A stretch of 64,000 bases of DNA from Verrucomicrobiaceae bacterium (lineage in GTDB: Bacteria; Verrucomicrobiota; Verrucomicrobiia; Verrucomicrobiales; Verrucomicrobiaceae). The notes below the pieces were generated by a model, which saw only the letters and a program-made list of their open reading frames with translations, was not told where the DNA came from and made no database searches. The translations under genes and the position numbers were made by a program. Positions 32,723 to 42,488 of this stretch are shown piece by piece; the stretch's first letter is position 1, and each line of letters starts with the position of its first letter. The DNA lies in assembly GCA_027484445.1 (NCBI GenBank), contig JAIXSY010000045.1, positions 1 through 64,000 on the forward strand, read 5' to 3'.

Positions 32723-35700
32723 TCAAGCTGATGTATGAGAGGTCCAAAGGTCTCGGCAGTATGGCCCATGACGAGCATTGTCAAAGCGCTCCAAATTGTC
32801 ATCAACGGTGACAATCTTGCATTGCTCCGTGCCTCCGTTCTTTGGGCCGCGTAAGCCACGACCAACCATCTGCATGTAGCGAACTCGGCTGAAGACCTGC
32901 CGCGCGATCAAAATCATGTCCGTCTTGGGGGCATCGAAGCCAGTTGTGAGAACGCTGTGGTTGCACAGCACCTTGATTCGCCCGTCCTTAAACTTCTCCA
33001 AGAAATCTTTACGAGCAGGTGAAGGCGTTTCTCCGCTGATTGCTGCCGCAGCAATTCCCTGTAGGTGCAGCCTCGCTGCCATTTCCCCGGCATGAAGAAC
33101 CGAGTTACAGAAGAACAGGATGGATGTTTGCGAATGCTCTGCCACTCGTTGCGCAACGGCTTTCAATAGCTCGTCATTTCGTTTTTCATCAACAGCCAGC
33201 TGCTGATTGATTTCCTCAAGCAGTTCAATCCCTTCGGGCATTTCGTCGGAGGCAATACGTGCAGCCATCTCTTCCAACTTTGCCCTCAACGCGGCGGGAA
33301 GCTGTGTCGGCAATTTGAGAGGTTCGTATTCTTCACGAGCCAACACACGGTCATGGCGAAGCTTTGCGTAGAGGCTACCAGGATCATTGGGTAGCAGCTT
33401 GTTGTCGAAGCGGTTGGCAAGCCATGCTGTCGCTTCGTCGTTTCCACGAAACGGAGTCGCGCTAAGACCGATGATCGCAGGTTCTTCATGTTCAGGTTCA
33501 TGCTGAGCTCTACCTTCGGCACCGAGCCATCTCAGCAATTTGGTGTAGCTTGGCGTGATGGCATGATGGCATTCATCGATGACCATCATTCCCGTTTTCA
33601 TTAGCCATTCCAGATCAAGGCTATTCACACGACCGCTCAGGGTCTGAATTGAGGCCACGATGACGGTGGGCTTGCCAAGCTCGGGCTTTCTTGGATTGGG
33701 GTTACCACCCCACAAACGACAAATTCGCAAGTCAGTGCTAAGCGATCCACAGTTGATCCAGACTTGCCGGAAGGCCTGCACTGCCTGTTCGCACAGTTCG
33801 TCGGTCTGAGCCACCCAGAGCACCGTTCTATTGCCTGTTTCACAATTCAGGATGAGTTCCACTGACGCCTGGACCACAACGCGAGTCTTGCCGCCGCCAG
33901 TTGGAAGACTGACGACGCCTCGTCGCCTGCCAGAGCCATTCGAGATGATCACGCGGAGTCCTTCATACACGTCACCCTGATAATCATGGAGGGGCGGAAG
34001 TTTGATCGGACCGCTGATGAACTCTTCCGCATCACGCCGGGCTGTTGAAGATGCGGCAAACTCGGGACCAAAGCCTATGCTCTCAACGAAAGCCCGCCCC
34101 TCATCAGAGCTCCACCGCCCCGGGGGTTTGAGACCGTTGGCATCAAGAGCAGCGTGAAGTTTCGACAAGGTCGCGGTGCCGAACAGAGCTAGAACGACGT
34201 CGGCAACCTGCTCTCCTGTGAGACCTTCTAGAAACGCCATCCCTCGAAGGCCCCCAAGCACTTCGAGCAGCCTGTCACGATCACGCCCAACTGCCTCAAA
34301 CAACCGCTCCGGCAAGGTGAGACATTCTCGAACCTTGCACCGCTGGCCTTCGACTTGATCGTCCCAAAGTTTTTTGAAAGCTGTATGTGGCTCCTGATTG
34401 AGCCAACCGGCACCTGCCACCTCAGCGAGCAGCAGTCGCAACATCTCCGAGCGTGGTTTGCTGCTCAGTTGCTCCCGATCCACCAGCAGGGTGTCCTTCC
34501 AGAACAGGCAGGCAACCGGTTCACCTTGGCCGTCTAAACAAAGCTCTAGTTTCGAGACTGACTGACAGGAAGCAGTTCCACGGAAATCATCGTGAAGGAC
34601 ACTGCCCAGCTCTGGGAAAACCGTGATCAAAGGTGCAATAGGCACAGGTTCCTCAGAAGCGACCTCTTCATAATATCGAGGCTTCAGGAGATGATCGAGT
34701 CTTTGAGCCCCGCGCTCGATCCACGTTTTCAGCGTCTCAGCATCTAGCGTGACCGCCAATCTTCCGCTTGAACGGGCACGCCGTGTCAGTTCCGCTGATT
34801 CGGAGACGAAGATTTCACGCAACGAAACAACCCCATTTTGCCAAGGTAAAGTCGGGGGAACCACATCGCTTTTGGCAGCAGCACTCCACAAATCGAGAAG
34901 TTTTTCGCCAGCGAGCGCAGCGGGAGTAGCATGAAGTTCGATCAGCGCTCTCCACAACTCCTGGCTGTCTTTGTCATTCGCTTGGATGATCGGCTTGGCC
35001 TCCGCGAGAACTTCCATTGCTCTCGAGTAGTCATACCAGCCAGGAAGCAATGAGATGGCAGGCAAATTCCGATGCTGAACGACTGCGGAAACTTTTGCCG
35101 TCCTGCTGCCAATGATCACTCGCCCATGTTTGCAGATGAACCACGGCAGAGGCGGGGGAAGTGGTATCTTTGGATAACGATCAGGCGTCGTTGAATGACC
35201 AAACTCGATTGGTTGGACGAAATGGCTTCCGGGTAGCCACTTCAAGAATGACTCAGTGATTCTAGCATTTGCTTCACCATCGAGTTTGGCAATCAGGGGC
35301 CATCCCTTGGGCATTTCAAGGCCCAACGGCTTCAGGTAATATCCCCGAGGCCGCGAGTCGCCCAGTCTTCGGTATTCTGCCAGACATGCAGACAGCCATT
35401 CCTCAATAAGACCTTCGTATTCGTCCAGAAACTTATCACAAATGGTCGTGGCGATACCACTCGATGGGAAATCTGTGACGCTAATGCTTGAGAGCAGTTC
35501 CTCGTCACTACTGTGCATCTCCAAATCCACGAGCATGCGCTTGTTCTCGTCAATTGGATCATCTTCTCGGACGATCCGGCCAGCGAGCAGAGCTTCGTCG
35601 GGAGGCACCCACTGGCCGTCACGGCGCTTTACTCGCACGTTTCCCTTGTTCTCATTCAGAACGCGGTCGCGGACGTTCGTCGGCGCTGCCCGGAGCTTAT

Positions 35701-37504
35701 TCCAAAGATCGCGCCACTCCTTGTCCGCTGTGCGGTGTGCTCGAATCGAGATCAACGTCTGCCGTAGCAATAAAAGCCATTGCTGCTCGTCCAGGGCACG
35801 GACCTTCATCACTTCGGTGACGAGCCGCCTGCCTTCGGTGTCTTGCGACAGGAAGGACGCCACCAGCGACAATCCAGGAGCATTCTCAGCGGATGGGGAC
35901 AAGAATAACTGATCTGGGCGCATCAACTCGCCGCCCTCAGACGGAATGATTGCTAGTCGCGCCCTGTCGGCATTCCATGTCTGCTGGTTCTGGCAGGCGT
36001 TGGAATATGCCCCGGCCAGATTCAGCACCTTTTTCGCGGTCAGTGCCTCTGCGGATCGAATTTCGGCAAACCATTCGGAGACATCTCGGCTGCGCAGGTT
36101 GGGGCGCTGATCTACCATTCCTTGCTGTGGCTTCAAACGCTCAGCCAGCGCTTTCAAGCGGCTAATCCTGTCGCTGCTCAGATAGCATGACGGATTCACC
36201 ATCTTCGCCCGTTGTTCATACGAAGCGAGGTCTGCCCACTCTGCTGCCAGTTCTGTCTTGTCGCCCGGATGCCGCCAGAGTTCAGAGCCGGTCCGAAGCT
36301 GGGCTTCTGCGGTAGCGTCCGGAATGATCGGTGTTTGAACCAGGGATTCCCAAATCGCTGTCACGAGCGTCGCCGCGATCTCATCGTTTCTTTCGAGCTG
36401 GCGAGGAAAGTAATCCAAAGGACGCCCGGGATCATTCGATGAAGAAAGGCCTGGCAAATGCCCCGCAATCATTTTTGCGGCCTTGCGCATGAGACCAGTG
36501 TTCCAGTCGCCAGCGATCATCGCGTCGCGTGCTGAATCGACTTTCCAAGGTGCATTCAAGATGCCCGGGACGTGAGTTGCTGTTTCAGTCGGGAAGAAAG
36601 CCCAAAAGCGGCCAGCTTCATCACGCTTGCGGTCCAGAGGGATAGCCCAGGAAATGGGCACCTCTGCTCTTGCATGAATATCAGTGGCATCACTGATGGC
36701 GCTCAGGTCACTGATAGAAACGAGCTCCTCCTTTATTTGCCAACGCGTAGCTGATTCAGCATCGTGCAGGATGGCCTCTTGTTCTGAGCGCTCACATCTG
36801 AGCAGGCGTTCGCGGTTGATTCCATCATCCAGACGAAGCTCGATCGGCACTGGAAGGAAAAGCAGAAACTCAGTAGGAAATGAGGCGATTTTCTTGCGCA
36901 ATTCCAACACCACGGATTCCTCCAATATCTCGGCACGAATCACCGTGGTGGCCCAGGGAAAAAGGCTCTCCACTTCGGCAGCTTCGTTTTCAGACATCGC
37001 CCAGGCAAGACGAAGGCCCGGTGCCTTATGCTCAGCAAATCCGTCTTGAAATCTTTGGCGAAGCTCCGACCGGCAGCGCTCAGGCTCGAAGGTAAAAGCC
37101 ACCGTTCGACTGCACACATGAATTTTACCCCCAAGTTTCAACAATGACTTGAAGCCCAAGCCAAATCTCCCAATCTGGTTCTGACGTTTGGAAGACCTGT
37201 GAGAGTCTAGAAGTGCCTCAATTCCATCACGGCTGATCGGTGCTCCCGTATTTGCCGCATAGAGATAACGTCCTCGAAGCAGCAATAAAACCTGTGATGC
37301 CTCCGAGTGTCCATATTGGAAGGATTCGAGAATCGCATCGGCTCCATTCTGCACTAGCTCAAGCACTTGGCGATACTCATATCCTCCGCCAACGACGGTC
37401 TGTTCTATGCCATAATGTTCCTGAATCCAGCGGGGGCATTCTTGATATGCGCGCAACGAGCTTTCTCGGGCCTCGTCGATCAGCGAATTGAGTTCTCGGG
37501 GCAT
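32723..37504 (-). CDS. Sacsin/Hsp90-type ATPase fused to SF2 helicase, putative defence protein
   Basis: This 1593-residue protein has a GHKL/Hsp90-like ATPase at the N terminus: the N-box around E49-L-V-Q-N53-G-A-D56, NTGAPI at 85-90 and GRFGLGFKS at 112-120, close to the sacsin N-terminal domain. About a thousand residues of unrecognised sequence follow. The C-terminal part is a DEAD/DEAH-type helicase with Walker A LPTGGGKT near 1200, DECH near 1306, SATPF near 1349 and QMVGRGLRG near 1545. Fusion of a Hsp90-like ATPase and a helicase is typical of anti-phage or plasmid-control proteins. It follows a RAMA-domain gene on the same strand and a MazEF-like pair, supporting a defence role, which remains inference. 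Confidence 0.75.
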   Translation of the reverse strand: MPRELNSLIDEARESSLRAYQECPRWIQEHYGIEQTVVGGGYEYRQVLELVQNGADAILESFQYGHSEASQVLLLLRGRYLYAANTGAPISRDGIEALLDSHRSSKRQNQIGRFGLGFKSLLKLGGKIHVCSRTVAFTFEPERCRSELRQRFQDGFAEHKAPGLRLAWAMSENEAAEVESLFPWATTVIRAEILEESVVLELRKKIASFPTEFLLFLPVPIELRLDDGINRERLLRCERSEQEAILHDAESATRWQIKEELVSISDLSAISDATDIHARAEVPISWAIPLDRKRDEAGRFWAFFPTETATHVPGILNAPWKVDSARDAMIAGDWNTGLMRKAAKMIAGHLPGLSSSNDPGRPLDYFPRQLERNDEIAATLVTAIWESLVQTPIIPDATAEAQLRTGSELWRHPGDKTELAAEWADLASYEQRAKMVNPSCYLSSDRISRLKALAERLKPQQGMVDQRPNLRSRDVSEWFAEIRSAEALTAKKVLNLAGAYSNACQNQQTWNADRARLAIIPSEGGELMRPDQLFLSPSAENAPGLSLVASFLSQDTEGRRLVTEVMKVRALDEQQWLLLLRQTLISIRAHRTADKEWRDLWNKLRAAPTNVRDRVLNENKGNVRVKRRDGQWVPPDEALLAGRIVREDDPIDENKRMLVDLEMHSSDEELLSSISVTDFPSSGIATTICDKFLDEYEGLIEEWLSACLAEYRRLGDSRPRGYYLKPLGLEMPKGWPLIAKLDGEANARITESFLKWLPGSHFVQPIEFGHSTTPDRYPKIPLPPPLPWFICKHGRVIIGSRTAKVSAVVQHRNLPAISLLPGWYDYSRAMEVLAEAKPIIQANDKDSQELWRALIELHATPAALAGEKLLDLWSAAAKSDVVPPTLPWQNGVVSLREIFVSESAELTRRARSSGRLAVTLDAETLKTWIERGAQRLDHLLKPRYYEEVASEEPVPIAPLITVFPELGSVLHDDFRGTASCQSVSKLELCLDGQGEPVACLFWKDTLLVDREQLSSKPRSEMLRLLLAEVAGAGWLNQEPHTAFKKLWDDQVEGQRCKVRECLTLPERLFEAVGRDRDRLLEVLGGLRGMAFLEGLTGEQVADVVLALFGTATLSKLHAALDANGLKPPGRWSSDEGRAFVESIGFGPEFAASSTARRDAEEFISGPIKLPPLHDYQGDVYEGLRVIISNGSGRRRGVVSLPTGGGKTRVVVQASVELILNCETGNRTVLWVAQTDELCEQAVQAFRQVWINCGSLSTDLRICRLWGGNPNPRKPELGKPTVIVASIQTLSGRVNSLDLEWLMKTGMMVIDECHHAITPSYTKLLRWLGAEGRAQHEPEHEEPAIIGLSATPFRGNDEATAWLANRFDNKLLPNDPGSLYAKLRHDRVLAREEYEPLKLPTQLPAALRAKLEEMAARIASDEMPEGIELLEEINQQLAVDEKRNDELLKAVAQRVAEHSQTSILFFCNSVLHAGEMAARLHLQGIAAAAISGETPSPARKDFLEKFKDGRIKVLCNHSVLTTGFDAPKTDMILIARQVFSRVRYMQMVGRGLRGPKNGGTEQCKIVTVDDNLERFDNARHGPYCRDLWTSHTSA

Positions 37505-37527
37505 AGTCTTCCTCTCCGTTGTGGGTG

Positions 37528-38196
37528 TTATCGGGATTCTCCATTCTCCTCCTCATACTGCTCACGAATCTTTATCAATTGGGTGCGTGTCCCATCGTCG
37601 TTGATCCTCCGCCAGTGTTCCCAACCATTCTGCGGACGTCCGCTGATGTATTGTGCCGCAGATGAGAGTGATGGGAACGCCTTCCAGCCATCCTGCGTAT
37701 TGGCTCGGATACGCCCGTCACTTTCCAGTCTGCCCTCATAAACGGCACTACGTTTCGACCACTGCAACTCAAGGCGGTCATTCGTGGACAAGTAACCGGC
37801 GTTCAGCAGATCAAGCGGCTCGACATCGTAGTATGCTCGCGGGCCGTTGTTGGCTGTGCGTGAACGAATCTGATTCCGCAAAATGCGAGCTTTCTTGGCG
37901 AGTTCGCCCAGCCTGCCACACAGTTCTTCCAAAGTTGGCAGGAACTTGGTCGCGTCAGACGGCGCGGGGGCAGGAACATCTCGTGCAGCCAGCTCACTTT
38001 GCTTGTCCACCAGCTCAGCCGGTATCAACGCTACCCCGTGCGACTTCAATTGGTCAATCAAGCCCTCAATCCTGCGAAGTTCCTGCTTTTCCTGCGAAGA
38101 AAGGCCAGATGGCCGGTCTTCTGGAAGCGGAATCGCTTCCACTTCATTCAGCCAGTTGCGGATGGCTTCGATGTTTTCAATGAGTTTTGGGTCCAT
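37528..38196 (-). CDS. RAMA-domain protein (modified-DNA reader-like)
   Basis: This 222-residue protein has an N-terminal helical coiled-coil-like part (about 1-140) and a C-terminal RAMA domain: LLNAGYLSTNDRLEL, YEGRLESDGRIR, then the hallmark AFPSLSSAAQYISG and NGWEHWRRI. RAMA domains occur fused to restriction and methylation enzymes and are thought to read modified DNA. The gene sits 23 bases upstream of the ATPase-helicase and is probably co-transcribed with it, so it may give that protein target recognition. The ATG at 38196 is preferred; the longer frame overlaps the MazF gene. Confidence 0.75.
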   Translation of the reverse strand: MDPKLIENIEAIRNWLNEVEAIPLPEDRPSGLSSQEKQELRRIEGLIDQLKSHGVALIPAELVDKQSELAARDVPAPAPSDATKFLPTLEELCGRLGELAKKARILRNQIRSRTANNGPRAYYDVEPLDLLNAGYLSTNDRLELQWSKRSAVYEGRLESDGRIRANTQDGWKAFPSLSSAAQYISGRPQNGWEHWRRINDDGTRTQLIKIREQYEEENGESR

Positions 38197-38231
38197 AAGA
38201 TGCGATGGCAATTGCTGGCTATAGGTGGCGC

Positions 38232-38582
38232 TCACAGTCCCATCAGCACCCGCAGCCGGTCTTCCACCGCTACCATGGTGCCTGGCAACACACTGCCCCA
38301 GCGGGTGATGAGGCGGTCCTTGCTGATGGAGCGGACGGCTTCGCACAGAAGCGCGGAGGCGTTGGTGAGGCCGCCTTCGGGTGGCTGGACGTGGACATGG
38401 AAGGGGATGCTTCTCAGCGTGGAGGTGATGGGAATCACCACGACGAGATCGGCCCGACTTTGATTGAAGGGGTCCACGGAGACGACGAGGACAGGTCGGT
38501 GGCCGGCCTGCTCATGGCCGCGAACGGGATTCAGGTCGGCGAGCCAAATGTCGCCTCTCGCGGGTGCCGGGCCGGAGGACAT
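38232..38582 (-). CDS. MazF/PemK-family endoribonuclease toxin
   Basis: This 116-residue protein has the family opening RGDIWLADLNPVRGHEQAGHRPVLVVS and the middle VVVIPITSTLR with a later LLCEAVRSISKDRL, as in MazF/PemK toxins that cleave mRNA at short motifs. It begins three bases after the antitoxin stop on the same strand, a normal addiction-module layout. It lies directly upstream of the RAMA and helicase genes, so it may stabilise the locus. Confidence 0.9.
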   Translation of the reverse strand: MSSGPAPARGDIWLADLNPVRGHEQAGHRPVLVVSVDPFNQSRADLVVVIPITSTLRSIPFHVHVQPPEGGLTNASALLCEAVRSISKDRLITRWGSVLPGTMVAVEDRLRVLMGL

Positions 38583-38585
38583 GGA

Positions 38586-38837
38586 TCAGGGCGCGTAGGG
38601 TTGGAGGCCGTCGGCACTGGTGCCGTCGAGGTCGTTGATCTCCCTGCGGTAATCCCTGGCTGCAGCAGGGTCCGTGGCGAGGGTTTCGTAAGCGGCTGCG
38701 GCCTGCGCAAGAAAGCGGTGGCGACGATAAGTCTCCAACGCAGCATCGAGCACGTCCGTCATGCTGGTGTCGGCGTCGCGAGCGAGTTGAACGAGAAGTC
38801 TGCGGCCTGAATCTGAGATGCGAACGGTGGCTGGCAT
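38586..38837 (-). CDS. MazE-like antitoxin
   Basis: This 83-residue protein begins with a strand and helix pattern, PATVRISDSGRRLLVQLARDADTSMTDVLDAALETYRRHRF, of a ribbon-helix-helix DNA-binding domain. A flexible acidic tail follows, typical of antitoxins that occupy the toxin. The gene precedes the MazF-like toxin by three bases. It would repress the shared promoter upstream of 38837. Confidence 0.85.
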   Translation of the reverse strand: MPATVRISDSGRRLLVQLARDADTSMTDVLDAALETYRRHRFLAQAAAAYETLATDPAAARDYRREINDLDGTSADGLQPYAP

Positions 38838-39118
38838 AGTGCCAGTTTACATTCGTGCCTACATTTGTGTCAACATGGAGTCTTTGAGAAGGTCACTTCC
38901 CCACCGCACCCATCAACAAGTCGCCGATGCGGGCGGCTGCTCGATCCTCGTCCGTCCATCTCACCAAGCCCTGACGCGGACCTGGAAGAATCGGAGGGCA
39001 TCTGTGCCGGTGCTGGTGAGGGTGATGGCGCGCTGCGCAGAGGCGGCGGGGAGGTAGAGGCGACGGGGCATGGGGAATCCCAAGAACTTCAGTTGATGCC
39101 GTCGTCTGCCACACCTCT
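38838..39118. other. Intergenic stretch with a collapsed secreted-protein gene
   Basis: These 281 bases hold the antitoxin promoter side and, at 38961-39071 (minus), a 36-codon leftover described separately, plus a degenerate copy of the 26-bp element at 39086-39111. I see no other gene. Confidence 0.5.
38961..39071 (-). pseudogene. Collapsed secreted-protein gene (start plus C-terminal tail)
   Basis: A 36-codon frame starts MPRRLYLPAAS, like the beginning of the GH88/105 gene, and ends ALRFFQVRVRAW, like the end of the PQQ dehydrogenase fusion (QQFFRVRVSAW). The upstream 40 bases also resemble the GH88/105 leader, including a decayed 26-bp element at 39086-39111. An internal deletion joining the start of one secreted-protein gene to its tail would explain it. 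It is unlikely to be functional. Confidence 0.5.
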
Positions 39119-41320
39119 TCACTCCACCGCGATCTCCCACCAGACGGTCGGCGAATCGAGTTTCAGCAGCCAGTCGTCGCCGCTGCGGGTGAGCGGTTGG
39201 GCGGGGCTTTGTGGCTGGGCGGCGGAGGTCCAGGGGGTGGCTTTGACGATCGAGGTCGTGCGCAGGCCGCGCAGGACCAACTCGCCTTTGACCGGCACGA
39301 TGGTGACGGGGCCTCGGCCCCATTCGGCGAGCGTTTGCAGGTCGTCCTGCCAGGTCTGTCCCGTGTTGGCACTGCGGCAGGTGGCGGTGAGAAGCAGACG
39401 TCGGCTTTGCGCCAGAGGAGCATCGTCGAGCGAAGTGAGCAGCAGGGAGACGTGCTCGTTTTCGAGGGAGTTCACGCGGAGATGCTGGGGCCGCGCGGTA
39501 TCGCGCCAGATGTGCGCCTTCACAAAGCCGATGAGACCGCAGGTGCGTGGCGTATCGATCTTCACCACGCCCGTGTTGAGATCGGCATGGCTCCAGGTGA
39601 GCTCGCCGGTGTCGCTCACGAGGCTGGCTGGACGGTCCCAAGGTCGGCGCGGCGTGCCGGGAAGATCAAGCGGGCCCGTCGCTTCTGGCGTCGCCAAGGT
39701 GAAGCGCACGCTTTGCTTCAAGGGCGTGCTCAGATCGAAGCCGGGCTTGAAAAAAGGGCGCTCGGCCTTGTCGCGGAGCGTTTCGATCACTTCGTCGTCC
39801 GCATAGTGTCGCAGATGGGTGGTGGTGGCTTCGCGCACGTCACCGCGATGCCAGATCAAGGCGCACGTGGCGAGCTGGGCGAGCTTCATCGGGTCGTTGC
39901 TGAGGTCGAACCAGCCGTTAGGCCGGATGCCTTCCGCCGGGTCCTGCAGCCGGCCTTTTTCCCAGTCGAACCAGGTGATGCCGTCCCAGCCCTGCAACAG
40001 CGCGTAGGTGGCGAGGATGGGATAGCCCTCGGTGGCGTAACGATGAGGAAAGGCGTGGTTCACCTCGCCAATGGTGAAGGGTCGGCCAAGAGCCGCGCTA
40101 CGGGCGAACTGGGTGAAGGGCGAGTCGAGCGGCTGGTTCACGACGGGCGTGTTGTCCACTTTCGTGACCGTGCCGATGCTGGGATGCTGCCAGTAGCCGT
40201 GGCCATCGATCCAGTCGCCATGCGCCAGCGTCGTGCGCAGCGTGGCGTAGGGGCTCTTGGTGTCGGCGTGATCGTTGGTCAGCGTGAGCAGCACGGGCGA
40301 CCCGAGTTCCTCGCGGATGAGCTGGCGATAGCGGCGGAAGAACTCGCTTTCGAGGTGCGCGTAGAATGCCGCCTCGGCGTGGAAGCGATCGCGCTCCGCC
40401 TGGGCAAACTCGCCCGGGGTGAGGCGGAAACGGGCGGGCAACGCCGCAGGCTTGGCTGCTTCAAACCGCACGCCGGTGGCCTGGCTCACGGCTTGGCGTT
40501 GCGACTCGCTGCCGTGCTTCTTGAGCCAGTCAAAGTAGAGGCCGTCCAGCTCGGTCGCGTAGCTGTCGGGAATGGGATTCCAGTAGCCGCTTTTCTTCTC
40601 AGTGTGGCCGTGCCGGAGACGGCCATCCATCCAGGCATCGACGAGCGAGTTTTCGTTCAGCAGCTCGATGCCGACGAGCGCCGGGTCCTCGGCCAAACTC
40701 AGCCCGGTGTAGGGATTCCGATGCGTGAGCCACTGCCGCGCCAGCTCGTGCTGGAGCTCGATGAGCCGTTCATTGAAATACGTGGCCGCCTTGCCGATGC
40801 CGAGGACGTCAGGGTCGCGCACGCCATCGCCCGCCTTGTAGGTGCGCATCACATTCAGCGTGATGACCGAGCGGATGCCGCGCTTTTTGAGCTCTGCGAA
40901 GACGCACTCGAAGCGGTCGAGATTCTCCGCATCGAGGTGGCGGGTATCATCGCGCCGCTGGTCGATCAGTGAGCGACCCCAGGAGGTGTCGAGATGGTGA
41001 AAGCGCACCAGATTGATGCCGAGCCGGGCCAGATCCTGCGCCAGCGCGGGTGCCTGCGCCTTGTCGGGAAAGCAGAGGTCGATGGCCGCATTCACGCCCC
41101 AGAAGCGGAGACGCTGCCCCGAGTCATCGGTGAAGTGACCGTCCCGCACCCGCACCGGCCCGTGCTTGCCCGCGGGAGCATCGAGGAAGCGCGAGAGGTC
41201 CAGGCGCCCCTGGGACGACTGCGGCCAGTCCATCGGAAACGGCACGGGCGGCGGCTCGGCGTGGGCGGTCATCAAGGCGATGCCGCCCGCAGCCAGCAGA
41301 TGGAAAACACGCCCGCTCAT
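39119..41320 (-). CDS. Clan-A (GH5-like) exported glycoside hydrolase
   Basis: This 733-residue protein has a signal peptide. An N-terminal segment VRDGHFTDDSGQRLRFWGVNAA and LGINLVRFHHLDTSW opens a TIM barrel of cellulase-like clan-A enzymes. The likely acid/base is Glu in VGIELLNENSL and the likely nucleophile is Glu in FTIGEVNHAF. A beta-sandwich tail covers about the last 200 residues. The exact family and substrate are not determined. The ATG overlaps the stop of the Gfo/Idh gene (ATGA at 41317-41320), so the two are coupled. Confidence 0.78.
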   Translation of the reverse strand: MSGRVFHLLAAGGIALMTAHAEPPPVPFPMDWPQSSQGRLDLSRFLDAPAGKHGPVRVRDGHFTDDSGQRLRFWGVNAAIDLCFPDKAQAPALAQDLARLGINLVRFHHLDTSWGRSLIDQRRDDTRHLDAENLDRFECVFAELKKRGIRSVITLNVMRTYKAGDGVRDPDVLGIGKAATYFNERLIELQHELARQWLTHRNPYTGLSLAEDPALVGIELLNENSLVDAWMDGRLRHGHTEKKSGYWNPIPDSYATELDGLYFDWLKKHGSESQRQAVSQATGVRFEAAKPAALPARFRLTPGEFAQAERDRFHAEAAFYAHLESEFFRRYRQLIREELGSPVLLTLTNDHADTKSPYATLRTTLAHGDWIDGHGYWQHPSIGTVTKVDNTPVVNQPLDSPFTQFARSAALGRPFTIGEVNHAFPHRYATEGYPILATYALLQGWDGITWFDWEKGRLQDPAEGIRPNGWFDLSNDPMKLAQLATCALIWHRGDVREATTTHLRHYADDEVIETLRDKAERPFFKPGFDLSTPLKQSVRFTLATPEATGPLDLPGTPRRPWDRPASLVSDTGELTWSHADLNTGVVKIDTPRTCGLIGFVKAHIWRDTARPQHLRVNSLENEHVSLLLTSLDDAPLAQSRRLLLTATCRSANTGQTWQDDLQTLAEWGRGPVTIVPVKGELVLRGLRTTSIVKATPWTSAAQPQSPAQPLTRSGDDWLLKLDSPTVWWEIAVE

Positions 41321-42480
41321 GCTTCGAGGTCCTTGGGAGTGACGACGGTGCTGCGGTCAACGGCCTCGCGCATGAGCAGGCAGGTCAGCACGGCTTCGCG
41401 GCCTTGTTTGGGGCCGGCGACGGCGGGGGTGCGCTCGCGCACGCTGCGGAGGAAGGCGGCGAAGGCGGCGGTGGTGTTGTCGCCCTTCATGTTGGCACCC
41501 ACTTTGCGCGTCTCTTTGCCGGTGCTTTTGCGATAGGTGAGGTAGCCGGTGTTGAAATCAATGCCGCCTTGCTCGCCGATGAGCTGGGTGTATTCCCGGT
41601 CAATGCCGCCGGGGGCGATCCAGGAGTGGATGATGTTCACGATGAGGCCGCTCTCATACTCCAGCACGCCGCTGTAGTAGTCGTGCACGTTGCGGTCCGG
41701 CTGCTGATCGGTGAAGAAACCGCTGCGGCCCATGCCCATGGCGCGCTTGGGCGTGCTCTGGCTGGCCCAGTTCATGACGTCCCAGTTGTGCACGGCCTGC
41801 TCGACCATCCAGTCGCCGGAGCGCTCGCGTTTGCCGAACCAGTCGTAGAGCGGGCCCCAGGAGTTGGACCAGAGGATGCGGCCCTCGACGATGCGTCCGC
41901 ATTCACCGCCGTGGATGAGCTCCATGGCCTCCAGGAACTTCGGATCGGAGCGGCGCTGAAAACCGATCTGCACGATGCGATCCGGCGCGGCGTCCGCGGC
42001 GGCGATGAGCTGGTCGCACTCCTTCAAGGTGAGGCACATGGGCTTCTCCGCGTAGAGATCCTTGCCCGCCTTCAGCACATCGAGGTAGCAGGCGAGGTGC
42101 AAATCCACCGGCAGGGCGCTGGTCACGGCCTGGAGATCCGGGTGGGTGAGCAGCTCTTTCCAATCGGCTGTGCCAAAGGGCTTGGGCTGGCCTGCCTGGA
42201 CCACCAGCTCCTGCGCGGCGGCGATGCGCTCGGGTTTTTCATCGCACACGGCCACGATGCGCACACCGGGCTGGGTGAGTAGCACTTTGAGGTGCGTGCT
42301 GCCCCGGTTGCCCACGCCGATGATGCCGATGTGGAGCTGCTGACTGGCGTTGTCTTGGCCGAACAGAGGCCGGGTGATGGCATGACCCGCGACAAGGCCG
42401 CTGGCGGCAAGGAAACGACGACGAGAGGCGGTGGGGAGGGACGTGGAGGGGGAGTCGGATGCAGGGTTCATCATGGGCAT
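41317..42480 (-). CDS. Tat-exported Gfo/Idh/MocA-family oxidoreductase
   Basis: This 387-residue protein has a twin-arginine signal (ASRRRFLAASGLVAGHAI), then an NAD(P) Rossmann motif IGIIGVGNRGSTHL and the family's EKPMCLTLKE, where Lys is the usual catalytic base. A middle GDWMVEQAVHNWDVMNW and Trp/Gly-rich C-terminal part match the periplasmic branch of the family. It would oxidise or isomerise a sugar or inositol-like substrate. It is the first gene of a unit with the clan-A glycosidase. A 26-bp element ends eight bases before the chosen ATG; a GTG within that element is in frame but rejected as start. Confidence 0.88.
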   Translation of the reverse strand: MPMMNPASDSPSTSLPTASRRRFLAASGLVAGHAITRPLFGQDNASQQLHIGIIGVGNRGSTHLKVLLTQPGVRIVAVCDEKPERIAAAQELVVQAGQPKPFGTADWKELLTHPDLQAVTSALPVDLHLACYLDVLKAGKDLYAEKPMCLTLKECDQLIAAADAAPDRIVQIGFQRRSDPKFLEAMELIHGGECGRIVEGRILWSNSWGPLYDWFGKRERSGDWMVEQAVHNWDVMNWASQSTPKRAMGMGRSGFFTDQQPDRNVHDYYSGVLEYESGLIVNIIHSWIAPGGIDREYTQLIGEQGGIDFNTGYLTYRKSTGKETRKVGANMKGDNTTAAFAAFLRSVRERTPAVAGPKQGREAVLTCLLMREAVDRSTVVTPKDLEA

Positions 42481-42488
42481 GAACGAAG

